Below, one piece after another: positions 23,692 to 33,697 of a stretch of 64,000 nt of DNA. The DNA lies in the NCBI GenBank assembly GCA_022419385.1, contig JAJUBI010000003.1, positions 930,001 through 994,000 of the forward strand, read 5' to 3'. The notes under the pieces were generated by a model. That model was not told the DNA's origin. It saw only the letters and a program-made list of their open reading frames with translations, and ran no database searches. Numbering within the stretch: position 1 is the first letter of the stretch; each line of letters starts with the position of its first letter. This DNA comes from Paraconiothyrium sp. Pb-2020. Taxonomy: Eukaryota; Ascomycota; Dothideomycetes; Pleosporales; Didymosphaeriaceae. The position numbers and the translations under genes are program-made.

Positions 23692-24728
23692 TCAGTAGGC
23701 ACCTTGTGGAACCTGGTAGCCTCCCATCTGAGCTTGCTGGGCCTGTGCCTGCGCGGCTGCCATGGCCTGGGCATGCTGCTGCTGTCGCTGCGGTAGGTCG
23801 TTGAACCAAGGGTGGTTGAGGGCGGCAGAGGCGGATATTCGCATCTCGGGACGCAATTGCAGCATACTGTTGAGAAGACTTAAACCGACCTGGTCGATCT
23901 GCGGCAAAATGAGCCGCAGATCTTGGGTCGCGTACACCGGGAAATTGGCCTTGTACTCAGGGAATTGGGAGATTCCGGGCCATGAGCGTTCCGAGGGCGT
24001 GCCCATGAGACGGAAGATCTTCTGGAGCTGGTCCTCGTTGGTGGTCCCAGGGAAGAGGGGTCTGCCCGTGTACATCTCCGCCATGATGCAACCCGCCGAC
24101 CAGATATCGATACTAGTGCTATATGTTCGGCTGCCAAGTAGAACATCCGGCGCGCGATACCACAAGGTAACGACCTCGTTGGAAAAAGTATTCACTGGAA
24201 TACCAAAGGCTCGCGCGAGACCAAAATCGGCCAATTTGAGCACGCCTCGAGTGTTGATGAGCAAGTTCTGCGGCTTCAGGTCGCGGTGCAAAACCCGATT
24301 GTCATGACAGAAGGCGATACCTCGGAGCAGGTGGTACATGAAGGACTTGATGGTGGCTGGGTCGAGGGCGCCCCGGTCACCGCGTGCGTCCATGTACTTC
24401 TTCAGGTCCTTGTCCATGTATTCGAAGACTAGCATCAGCTTATTCTCGGTGTGAATGACGTCGTGCAGCAGGACGATGTTCTCGTGCTTCAATTCCTTCA
24501 TAAGGGATATCTCACGGATGGCCGTCGATGGGGTGCCTTCTTCGGAATCGAGGTGGATCTCCTTGAGCGCGACGAGCTCGCCTGTCTGGCGGTTGCGGCC
24601 CTTGAACACCTATCTTGTGTCAGCATTCTTGTAGCACAGCGGTCAAATGTCAAACGCACAGTTGCATATGTGCCCTCGCCCAGCTTCTCCAACTGCTGGA
24701 AGGAGCTGGGGTGCCTGCGGTTGTCCAT
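23692..24728 (-). CDS. phoA: Cyclin-dependent kinase PhoA (Pho85 family)
   Basis: Ser/Thr kinase that works with Pcl-type cyclins; the family links phosphate and nutrient status to development and the cell cycle. Exons 24660-24728 and 23692-24609, split by a 50-nt intron, give 328 aa. The kinase domain is complete: GEGTYATVFKG loop, catalytic Lys in VALKEI (K39), cyclin-binding helix PSTAIRE, HRDLKPQN, DFGLA, T-loop FSNEVVTLWYRAPDVLLG. The C-terminus is a Gln/Ala-rich tail (QRQQQHAQAMAAAQAQAQQAQ). The start chosen (MDNRRHPSSF) matches the usual Pho85 N-terminus. The frame stays open a further 60 codons upstream without an ATG, of note because Aspergillus PHOA is reported to use two starts. 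The gene diverges from the Iqw1-like gene with a spacer of about 1.3 kb. Confidence 0.96.
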
Positions 24729-26014
24729 AGTTTGCGCGAACTGCGCTGTCTGGCCGCCGCCTAGATTGCGAACACTGATAGATGAGTCGGTGCGGTTCCC
24801 GAGAGAGTGTGTGCCTGCGTGGGTAGGACGGAGTTTGCTGGGGGGAGGGCGGTTAGTATGCTCAGGATCGAAGAGGACGGAGCTCGCGGTTATGAGTTCG
24901 TTCGCGATGCGCAACTGGGGCGGAGTGGAGTGAGGGGGCGTGGACGCGGCGTCGGGGTCCTTTGGTTGAGCCGTTGTGGTGGAGGGAAGCCTCGCAGCGT
25001 CCCGGGGCTTTGTAACGTCTAAATAGAAGCAGTGGGTCCCAGCAGCAGCAGCGAAGATCGGTCGGTGTTGGCGCTGGTGGATGAGTCCTCAGAGGGCCGC
25101 CTTGCTTTTGGTGGGGCGGGCGAGCGCTTGTTCTCGGCCTTTGCCGCCCTGCGAGCGCTGCTCCCGCCAATCAGTCAGGCGCGTGCGTTGCTGCCTCTGT
25201 GAGTATCTTGGGGCGCCTCTGCCAGAATAGAGACGGCGATGCTCTGCAGTTTGATTCGGCCATGTTCTCTGATAGTCGAGCATATGCAATGCTGCTTGCG
25301 GGCGACCCTGCATCTCTAGTACCAAGGAACATGAACGTGCAGCTGGAGCAAGCATCTACTCAACATCTCCACAGGTGAGCGTTGGGCTGCAACAATTGAC
25401 CAACGCATGTACACATGCACACAAAACTGTCGTCAACTGGTGTGCGCTGTGTAGTAACATTTTGACGCGGGTAGCTGCAGGACAAGGGCAACCCTGTCAG
25501 CCACCGTACACACAAGTCCACATGGCGGCCCAGATAATGTATGCTTCTGGATGTTTCGGAACGCTTTGGATAAGACACTACCTCACGAAACCGGAACAGT
25601 AATGCTGGTCGGAGTGCTGCGGAACAAGACCCAGCAGTGCGTTGCATAGCGGGGAACGGTTAGTGGAGTGGAGCTCTGGAACCTGAAGCGGTGGACCAAC
25701 GTCACAGCAGCTTCAAAGACCGCCAACACCACCGCGTCCAACGTCTCGCGACACACACCAGTATTGTGTGGGAGCGCCATGCGTGCACCCCTCTTCTGCC
25801 GCCGCTCTGTTCCCTACCTCGAACGTGCACCGCCCGACTGATATCCTTACCTCGCCGCGATCGACCCTACCGTTTACCTTCAGATATCGCCGCCTTTTCT
25901 GGAGCCTTCGAAGCTCTACTCGCTCAGAGATACCGTTCGCGGCGCGGAACAACGATAGCTCAAGACAAAAACTTCGGAGCCTGCGCTGCGAGCACGCAGG
26001 AGCCCTGTATCGGC
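24729..26014. promoter_or_regulatory. Divergent regulatory region between phoA and the Iqw1-like gene
   Basis: A 1.3-kb spacer between two start codons that face apart. It must hold both promoters and 5' leaders. Frames in it overlap on both strands (for example 25691-26014, which is only the open extension upstream of the Iqw1 start). No separate gene is evident. Confidence 0.5.
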
Positions 26015-29000
26015 ATGAAATACAGCGTATACGACCGCTTGTTGGAGCGGGAAATCGCCACCGGCCGTAAGAGGCTATATTCCAGCGTGCTCGGGTTGTA
26101 CGGCGACAAACAATGGGCGCAGGACTTGGACATTGTGAATGAGCTGGAAGGCCATAATGGATGCGTGAACGCTCTTTGGTACCGCACATACCCGTCGGTC
26201 GAAATGCCCATCGTGCTAACAGCTCTAGCTGGTCGACATCTGGACGTTTGCTAGCCTCAGGCTCTGACGACCACCGAATCAACATCCATTCCTACCAACC
26301 CGACTCTCTCACACCCCATTTCAGCCTCACGACCTCCATTCTGACGGGCCACCAGACCAATATCTTCTCCGTGAAGTTTATGCCCTACTCTAGTGATCGA
26401 ACTATCGTATCTGCCACTGATGATGTACGAATTTTCGATATTGAGCACTCGGGACACTCGGCGTTTGGCTCTGCAACTGCGGGACGTCCACAAGGAGCGA
26501 GGAGTCGCATGGGGATCCATGGCGCGCCCGATGGGGTGACGCTGACCGAGGGAGATACCAATGCGAAGGCATTCAAGAGTCATAAGGACACAGTGAAGCG
26601 CATCGTGACCGAAGATACACCCTTCTATTTCCTCACCTGCTCCGAGGACGGCGACGTAAGGCAGTGGGATGTAAGACAGCCGTCAAGAGTATATCCGCCG
26701 CAGAGGGATAGTATGATGCCCAGCTGGGCTGCAGGTAGCGACGCGTCTGACAGTGTTCCTCCCCCCTTAATCTCGTACAGTCGGTACCACTTGGATCTGA
26801 ATACCGTTTCATGCTCGCCATCGCAGCCGCATTATATCGCCCTTGGTGGCGCGCACTTACATTGCTTTCTTCACGATCGCCGAATGCTTGGAAGGGACAA
26901 GTGCCGTGAACGCGGTAAACTTGGGAGCCCAGGAGGGCAGCATGACGAAGACATGCTGGGAAAGGCTACCCAATGCGTCAAAAAGTTTGCTCCGAACGGG
27001 CAGCGACGGATGAAGCGCCGTGACAATGGGCACATTACTGCCTGCAAGATCAGTGATGCGAATCCAAACGAGCTCGTGGTCAGCTGGTCTGGAGACTACA
27101 TCTATAGTTTCGATATGATGAGAAGCCCGGATGCGTCAGAGGAGACGAAAGATTCCGCACCATCGACAGCGCCATCCAAGCGTCGTGTAAAGGACAACAG
27201 TCGAAAACGTAAACGCCCAAAGTCTAGTATCCTGTCTCAAGAGGGCGCGAACCGGGCCGAGTCACGGCAACGTACAGAGAGCTCAGAAGAAGGTTTGGCA
27301 TTGCGTGTTAATTATGCAAACGGTCAAAGCGAAGAGATCCTGGTGGAAGCTCCAGATAGTCCCCTGACGCCTAGCGAGATAGCAGAGATCCAGGCTACTG
27401 ATCATTACCGAATTGCGAAGACTACCATCGGGCTTCTTCCTAAGATGCTCGATTTTTCGGAACAAATGTCTGATGATGTCGCCAGGCCCGCCGCTTACAT
27501 ATCGGTCTTCACTACTGTGCTTGGGCTTGCGGCTTCTGTGCTTCCTGATATGGATGAAACATCTAGAACCTGGCGTTATCCGGTCGACCCTTCACCAGTC
27601 GATGTTGCGGTGCAGAACAAGCTTCGCGAACATCGAGGCTCTTTCCGACGTTTCGTACAAGCCGCGGGTACGCTTGCTCGTGTACTTGGAGGCCAGCTAC
27701 GAACGGGTGGAGACGCTAATGCTGTCATTGCTCAATACTTCGCATCGATCCAACACGCCCCTGGCGAAAGACGAGTTCCTCAACATGAACAGTTCGCATA
27801 CGACTTCCTCAAAGCCATTCTACTCTGGCTTGATAGTGGAGTGCAGTCTGTCATAGACGGCTTCTCGAGCCCGAGCTCGAATCCTCGCATGCCACTTCCA
27901 CCGGATGCTGATTCCGATGCAATCGACGAGATCCTCATCCCCTACCTTCTCCAGTTGGCGAGTGATGACCCCATCGTCAACGTGGATGTGTCGAGATTTG
28001 AGACGGATGAGAATCGAATCTTATTCTCATCTGAGAAAGCCGCCGTCATCGCGTTCAGTAGGGCTGTAAAGGTTCCATTCGCTGATCTGACTGGGGCACA
28101 CATGCCTACATCTGGCGATATATCAATTGACGACGACGTGCCAGGGCAGGATCGCGCAGCGGCAGTGAGAAACTGGGCGTTCAGGATCGGCAGGGGCTTA
28201 TTGCTGAACGCTGCCAAAGGAATCCGTTTCTCTGCAGTTGATCGGGCATATGGTGGAAGTGGGCTAGCAGACCCGAGTATCCAGGCCGAAGAGATGGAGC
28301 ACCGTGAACGCCAAGAAGACATCGACCCGCTCGAGGAGGAGGATGTTGTCATAGACGCGGAGCTCGTGAGCCGCGCGTGGGCTGATCAAGCCATCGCAGG
28401 CTCGGGATCAGCTGGAACCCCCAGCGCCGCAGCCGTTGGTAGCAGCGAGCGCAGCGGTCCACACATCCAAGACCCTGAAGAACTTGTGGAGGAAGAAATC
28501 GAAGATGAAGAAGGTGAAGAGGACTCCGATGGTGACGTTGACTCGGAGAATGAAGACGAAAACGATGATGATGATGTGGATGAGGACGGCCTTGCACGTA
28601 CACGAAGCGGTCGCGTTCTGTGGCGTTCCGATTTCGATCGCAGCTATCTCCGGGAACGCGTCGAATCTCACGTACCTTGCGCGCCACATACCCGCGTCTA
28701 CACTGGACACTGCAATGTCCGAACCGTGAAGGATGTCAACTTCTTTGGCCAGAATGACGAATATGTCGTTAGCGGCAGCGACTGCGGGCATCTCTTCATC
28801 TGGGATAGGAAGACAGCTCAGCTTGTCAATATACTTGAAGGCGATGGCGAGGTTGTCAATGTGGCCCAAGGTGAGTCTACATCATACAGGAAAACTCAAT
28901 ATATGCTGATTCAAAAAGGTCATCCATACGAGCCAACATTGGCGGTTTCCGGAATAGACCACACAATCAAGATCTTTTCGCCAGATGGTAACGCCCAGCG

Positions 29001-29450
29001 TAATGCTCGTAAGGGCATTGGCGTCCATTCCGCCGATCGCGGACTCTCTAGCCTGGGCTTCGGACGACGACGACGACCGCGACGCCCTTCTGCAACCTCG
29101 CCTCCTGCGGTGCCTCGCGATCCTTCACTTAGTGATGATGACGATGATGACGAGGTTGCGGAGAACGGTCTTAAGAGTCGGAGAGCTATGCATGAGCAGT
29201 ACCAGATCACGTCCCAGAACGACATGGACAGGAAAGGTGGTGGGTCATTTGGACATAGTCCTCAGGGATATCTGCTGACTGTATCATTTCAGGTCGGGAA
29301 GACGCATTCATAACTAGGGCGCTGCTTGCTCAATTGGCACAGAGACTGCATGGCCACCAGCAGATCGTCCTAGGAGGTGGTGGCGAAGACGATGAGGATG
29401 GCGAACCAACTATAGTGTTTAACAACGACGAAGGCTGCAACGTCCAATAA
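26015..29450 (+). CDS. iqw1: WD40 protein of the Iqw1/DCAF6 type (putative CUL4 adaptor)
   Basis: Probable substrate receptor of a DDB1-CUL4 ubiquitin ligase. Exons 26015-26178, 26229-28870, 28919-29236 and 29293-29450 give about 1093 aa. The start MKYSVYDRLLEREI leads into the first WD repeat (LEGHNGCVNALCWSTSGRLLASGSDD), which is restored only by removing the first intron. N-terminal repeats include TGHQTNIFSVKF and a WDVR box (RQWDVRQPS) of the type that contacts DDB1. A central 500-residue non-repeat section with a basic patch and a long Glu/Asp tract (about residues 765-800) separates them from the last repeats (YTGHCNVRTVKDVNFFG, VVSGSDCGHLFIWDR, LAVSGIDHTIKIFSP). This split-propeller layout is typical of DCAF6/Iqw1. 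The third exon junction is 48 nt, in frame and without a stop. The last intron has a weak donor (gtggtg), so the C-terminus is slightly less sure. Confidence 0.88.
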
Positions 29451-29785
29451 GGCTAGCTGAGAGGCAATTTAACCTATTCAGGGAGGTCCTGAACGCTTAT
29501 ACAGTAAAGAGAATGTAAAAGCGTCATAGGTCCATTGTTGCGAGACAAAGATTCACGGTGTGCACAACATGTATCAGTGTGGGACAGAGTTGACCAGGCA
29601 TATCAAACGCGCTTTAGTCTACAGTCACCTCACTGCTTACACGAAGACCAATGAATCTCAATTAGTCAACACTGATCTATAACAGTAAATTGAGTATCTT
29701 TTCCCGCCCAGAGCCCAATCCCAAGTTTCAACCACTTCATGCGCCAGACGCAGCCCAAACCTCCCTGAAATGCGCAACGTGTCCC

Positions 29786-30190
29786 TTAACTAGCCTTCTT
29801 CTGCTGCGCCTTAAGCGCCTTCTTGCGGTTGCTCCGTATCATGACTGTGGAGAGGAAGCTGCCGACAACGGTGGTGGCCAACACAATCAGGATGACCGGA
29901 ATGCGGATGGCCCAGACGCGGGGAAGGAAGAAGGATTGAAGGATGTGGTCGTCGTCGACGAAGGGCTGCAATTTGGTCAGATATGGGAATTTAAGGTCAC
30001 GTTCAATCGAGTAAAGAAGCAATGGACGAATGTCTAAGTGAAAAGGGGTCCGTACCATGAAAAGGGTCCAGACGGTGTAGTAGACGAAGACGGAGGTTGC
30101 TGCGATGAGCATGCTGAGCCCTACGAGACGGTCGAGCTGGGTACTTTTTAGAGTCACATCACTCCGAGTTGGCTGGTTGTAATTTACCAT
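29786..30190 (-). CDS. dpm2: Dolichol-phosphate-mannose synthase regulatory subunit Dpm2
   Basis: Small ER membrane protein that stabilises the DPM synthase, which supplies mannose for GPI anchors, N-glycans and O-mannosylation. Exons 30056-30190 and 29786-29965 give 104 aa, slightly longer than the usual 80-90. Helix 1 is LVGLSMLIAATSVFVYYTVWTLFM; the family segment PFVDDDHILQSFFLPRVWAIRIPV leads into helix 2 (LIVLATTVVGSFLSTVMI) and a Lys-rich ER-type tail (RKKALKAQQKKAS). The 90-nt intron is a multiple of three without a stop, so the unspliced frame is open and would add 30 residues between the helices; I favour splicing because family members lack them. The gene diverges from cwc22 with about 300 bp between starts. 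It converges with the Iqw1-like gene. Confidence 0.94.
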   Translation of the reverse strand: MVNYNQPTRSDVTLKSTQLDRLVGLSMLIAATSVFVYYTVWTLFMVRTPFHLDIRPLLLYSIERDLKFPYLTKLQPFVDDDHILQSFFLPRVWAIRIPVILIVLATTVVGSFLSTVMIRSNRKKALKAQQKKAS

Positions 30191-30488
30191 CTTGATTATT
30201 TTCTGGGTCGTGAACGAGTGAAAACTACGTGTTGACCTGCACTTGGTAGTGAATGTTGATGCTGAGCTGGAAGTTCGGGCATCGGTTAAACCTTCCCCCG
30301 GAAGTTCTTGGCGCGTCATTGCCTGCCTCCAAAGTTTCTTGCGGCAGCGACATCTCGCCATCTCAACCCACAAGTTGTGACCAACCCCGAAACGTACCAC
30401 TCTCTCACCTGTGCGCGCGGTGCTCTCCCTGGACGGCGAGTTGAGGGCTTTTACGAAGATAGTCGAGGCTTCGAAATCGACTAGCAAC
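30191..30488. promoter_or_regulatory. Divergent promoter between dpm2 and cwc22
   Basis: 298 bp between two start codons facing apart, so both promoters share this space. No element stands out to me. The open frames that cross it are extensions of the flanking genes. Confidence 0.5.
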
Positions 30489-32885
30489 ATGATGGAGGTT
30501 GCTTCTGCCGTCCGCATTCCCTCGCCGGAGCCTGAACCGGAGCTTCCAGAGCCACCCCGCAAGCGCGACCGCTCACCGCACGAAGCCGGCCCTTCGAAAC
30601 GCTCGCGAAGATCAGACCGCGATGAAGAAGACTTCGACCGCCCCGGGGAGCGCGATCGAGCACGCGACAACGACCGCCGCAAAGATTACGAAAACGGGCA
30701 CCGGCGGGACGAGAATGGAGACAATTCGCGTCCAAACGCCGCTCAGAATGTGCAGGAGGACGACTCGCGACTCAAGCTATTCCAGAGTGCCTTTAGCTCA
30801 AGCAGGAAGCTTCCCATCGACGATTCGAAGACGCGAGCTGGTGGCGCATATATCCCGCCTGCGCGTCTGCGCGCGATGCAGGCTGCCATCACGGACAAGA
30901 GCACGCCTGAGTTCCAGCGCATGGCTTGGGAAGCGCTCAAGAAGTCTATTCAGGGCATGATAAACAAGTGTAACGTCGCGAACATCAAGCAGATTGTGCC
31001 GGAACTGTTCTCGGAGAACTTGATTCGTGGACGCGGACTGTTTTGCAGAGCGATCATGAAGGCACAGGCTGCGAGTTTACCCTTCACAAACATATACGCG
31101 GCCATGGTGGCCATCGTCAACACAAAACTGCCGCAAGTGGGAGATTTGTTGGTGCGCAGACTGATCATGCAGTTCCGAAAGTCGTTTAGGAGAAACGACA
31201 AGGCGGTTGCGGTGTCTAGTTCGATGTTTCTGGCGCATTTGGTGAATACGCAAGTCGTCAACGAGATTTTGATTGCTGAGATTCTCCTGCTACTGCTTAA
31301 CAAACCGACTGACGACAGCGTCGAAATTGCGGTGGCAATCACTAAAGAGGTTGGACAGTTTTTGGAAGAGATGAATGCCGCGATAGCGAACGCCATATTC
31401 GACCTGTTCCGGAATATTCTCCATGAGGCGGACATCGACAAGCGGACGCAATACATGATCGAGGTTCTCTTCCAGGTTCGGAAGGACAAATACAAGGAGA
31501 ACCCTGCAGTCAAAGAAGAGTTAGATCTGGTAGAAGAGGAGGACCAGCACACGCATCAGCATCACCTAGAAGATGAGATCAAGGTCGAGGACGGACTGAA
31601 CATCTTCAAGTTCGATCCAGAGTACCAGGAACACGAAGAGCAGTATAAGAAATTGAAGGCTGAGATCTTGGGTGAAGAGGAGGGAAGCGATGCCGAATAC
31701 ACAGATGAGTCTGACGACGACGATGAAGATGAGGAACAAAAGGCCGAAGATGTCAAAGATCAAACGAATGCAGATCTTGTCGCACTACGCCGAACGATCT
31801 ATCTTACTATCAAGAGCAGCGGTGGCTTTGAAGAATGTTGCCACAAGCTCATGCGTATCAACCTTCCCCACGGCCTTGAGAACGAACTCACGACCATGAT
31901 TGTTGAGTGCGCAAGCCAGGAGCGCACTTACGAGAAGTTCTATGCCAGATAGGGAGCGTTTCTGCAAATCAATCGCATGTGGACCGACCTATTCGAGGAT
32001 GGCTTCGTGCACTACTACGAGACCATCCACCGCTTCGAGACTAACCGCCTGCGCATCATCGCTCAATTTTTTGCACACCTGCTCTCTACTGAAGCTATCG
32101 GGCTTCACGTCCTAATGGCAGTCAAGCTCAACGAGGAGGATACCACGTCCAGCTCTCGTATCTTCATCAAGATCCTCTTCGAGGAACTCATGGCCAGTAT
32201 GGGACAAAAGTCCTTAGTAGAAAAAATAAGGGACCCAATGCTCCAGGACAGTCTCACGGGTATCTTCCCCACAGACGATCAAGCCAAGACGCGCTTCGCC
32301 ATCAACTTCTTCACGGCTATCGGTATGGGCATTTTGACCGAGTCAATGAGGGAGTATCTGAAAAACAACGCACCGAAGCCTCAAGCACTACCCGAACCAG
32401 AGTCAGACTCCGAGAGCGTCTCGTCACGATCCTCCTACTCTTCATACTCGTCGCGTTCCAGGTCGCGATCCAGATCCATCACGCCCGCAAGGAGAAGGAA
32501 CAGGTCGATCTCAAGCGACCGCTCATACAGCCGAAGCAGGTCCCCCGCACCAAAGAAAATCCGCGGTCGCACCCGTAGCCGCAGCTCCTCGTACAGCGCT
32601 GCCTCGGACTCGCGCTCACCACCACCGAGGAGAAGACAATACTCATCCAGCCGCTCGAGATCCCCCGCGCCGAAAAGGCGAGGTCGTGATGCATCTCGCT
32701 CGGTATCTCCTGTGCCTAAGAGGCGAGGTCGCGATCCGTCCCGCTCGGTCTCGAGGTCTCGCAGTCCGGTGCGCCGCCGTGATGCTAGTGTATCTCGATC
32801 GAGGAGTCCGGTTCGTCGTGGCGCGAGGAGGTATAGTAGCAGTCCTTCTCGTTCGCCGCCGCCGCGGCGCAGACGAGATTCGTAG
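30489..32885 (+). CDS. cwc22: Pre-mRNA splicing factor Cwc22, interrupted in its MA3 domain
   Basis: Essential spliceosome factor that escorts eIF4A3-type helicase to the spliceosome. An intronless frame runs from ATG 30489. A Pro/Glu/Arg-rich N-terminus (with GGAYIPPARLR near residue 120) is followed by the MIF4G domain, about residues 145-330 (MINKCNVANIKQIVPELF, NLIRGRGLFCRAIMKAQ). An acidic linker leads to the MA3 domain from about residue 427 (LRRTIYLTIKSSGGFEECCHKL). After TYEKFY the frame hits TAG at 31950, then continues in the same frame with NRMWTDLFEDGF, IHRFETNRLRIIAQFFAHLL and TTSSSRIFIKI, ending in an Arg/Ser-rich tail (about 150 residues) and stop 32883. The normal segment between FY and NRMW can be read only by switching frame three times, each switch explained by one missing base. 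It could be error or real damage. Confidence 0.9.
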
Positions 32886-33697
32886 GTATGGTTTGGTGAA
32901 TGTGCTCGTTGAGGGAGAGGGAGGTGATGGTCTGGTCTACTCGGTTAGACTACTGCGAACAGGAGGGCTAAGAATGATATCTACATTTGTAATTAGGTAC
33001 CAGAATGACTTCCTCATAATGAGGGCTGGTGTTTATACCTATTTGATTGTGGCCTGATTATTGTGCACTTCTTTGCTTGTGATTCTGCTTTTCGTAAGCA
33101 CTGGTGAGGTTGTATGTAGACAAGCGAAGTGCACGTTGTGCGTATGAAGATTGAGTGGTGTTGATGCGTATTGGTATACGACAAGGCGGTTTGCTGTTGT
33201 ATTTGCGGTATGTTTCTACGGCATGTTCAGATTCATATAACACTCTGGGGTTTTAAGGATATATTTTCGAGCTTTTCATTGCTCATATTCGTTCTATTTC
33301 GCATTGCTGTGCTGCACAGCATAAAGGCTTCTTGCACAACAAATGCCCTTGTTCATAGGCGCCACCTTATTACAAAAGTAGGTTCTCTGAAGACAACAGT
33401 GCTTTTTCGAGACGATATACTCCAGAGCAGCATATATCTAGATAGAAAGAAAACAGAGGCTTTGTTGCTCTTGGGCCTTCAGGGTTTAGGACCTTCTGTC
33501 GCTTCCGCCATGATCAGGTAGACAATACGCAGATATCAATGTATTATAAAAAAGCTCTTGTTGGGTATGGTAAGAAAGTTAGAGATGCTGCATTGGCCCT
33601 CGTTGTCTAGTCGGTGATGCACTCCTGATGTCAAACGAACATTAAGACTTTCATTTGATATTGTAAGACGTCTAGGTTCGGCTCCATCGGATGAGGC
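32886..33697. other. AT-richer spacer, no gene recognised
   Basis: This is the 3' flank shared by the converging cwc22 (+) and DUF7587-type (-) genes. A 116-codon frame at 33171-33521 (+) is hydrophobic in its middle but has no family resemblance and probably lies in 3' untranslated sequence. Confidence 0.45.

Noticed and set aside
28349..28869. Minus-strand frames rich in His, Ile and Phe
   Set aside because: Antisense of the acidic tract in the Iqw1-like gene.
30950..31552. 200-codon minus-strand frame
   Set aside because: Antisense of the cwc22 MIF4G domain.
31935..31985. Intron as explanation for the stop in cwc22
   Set aside because: No donor/acceptor pair of workable length removes the TAG while keeping the flanking conserved residues.
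33673..33690. GGTTCGGCTCC resembling a tRNA T-loop
   Set aside because: No matching acceptor stem or D-loop around it, and it lies beside the last exon of the DUF7587-type gene.
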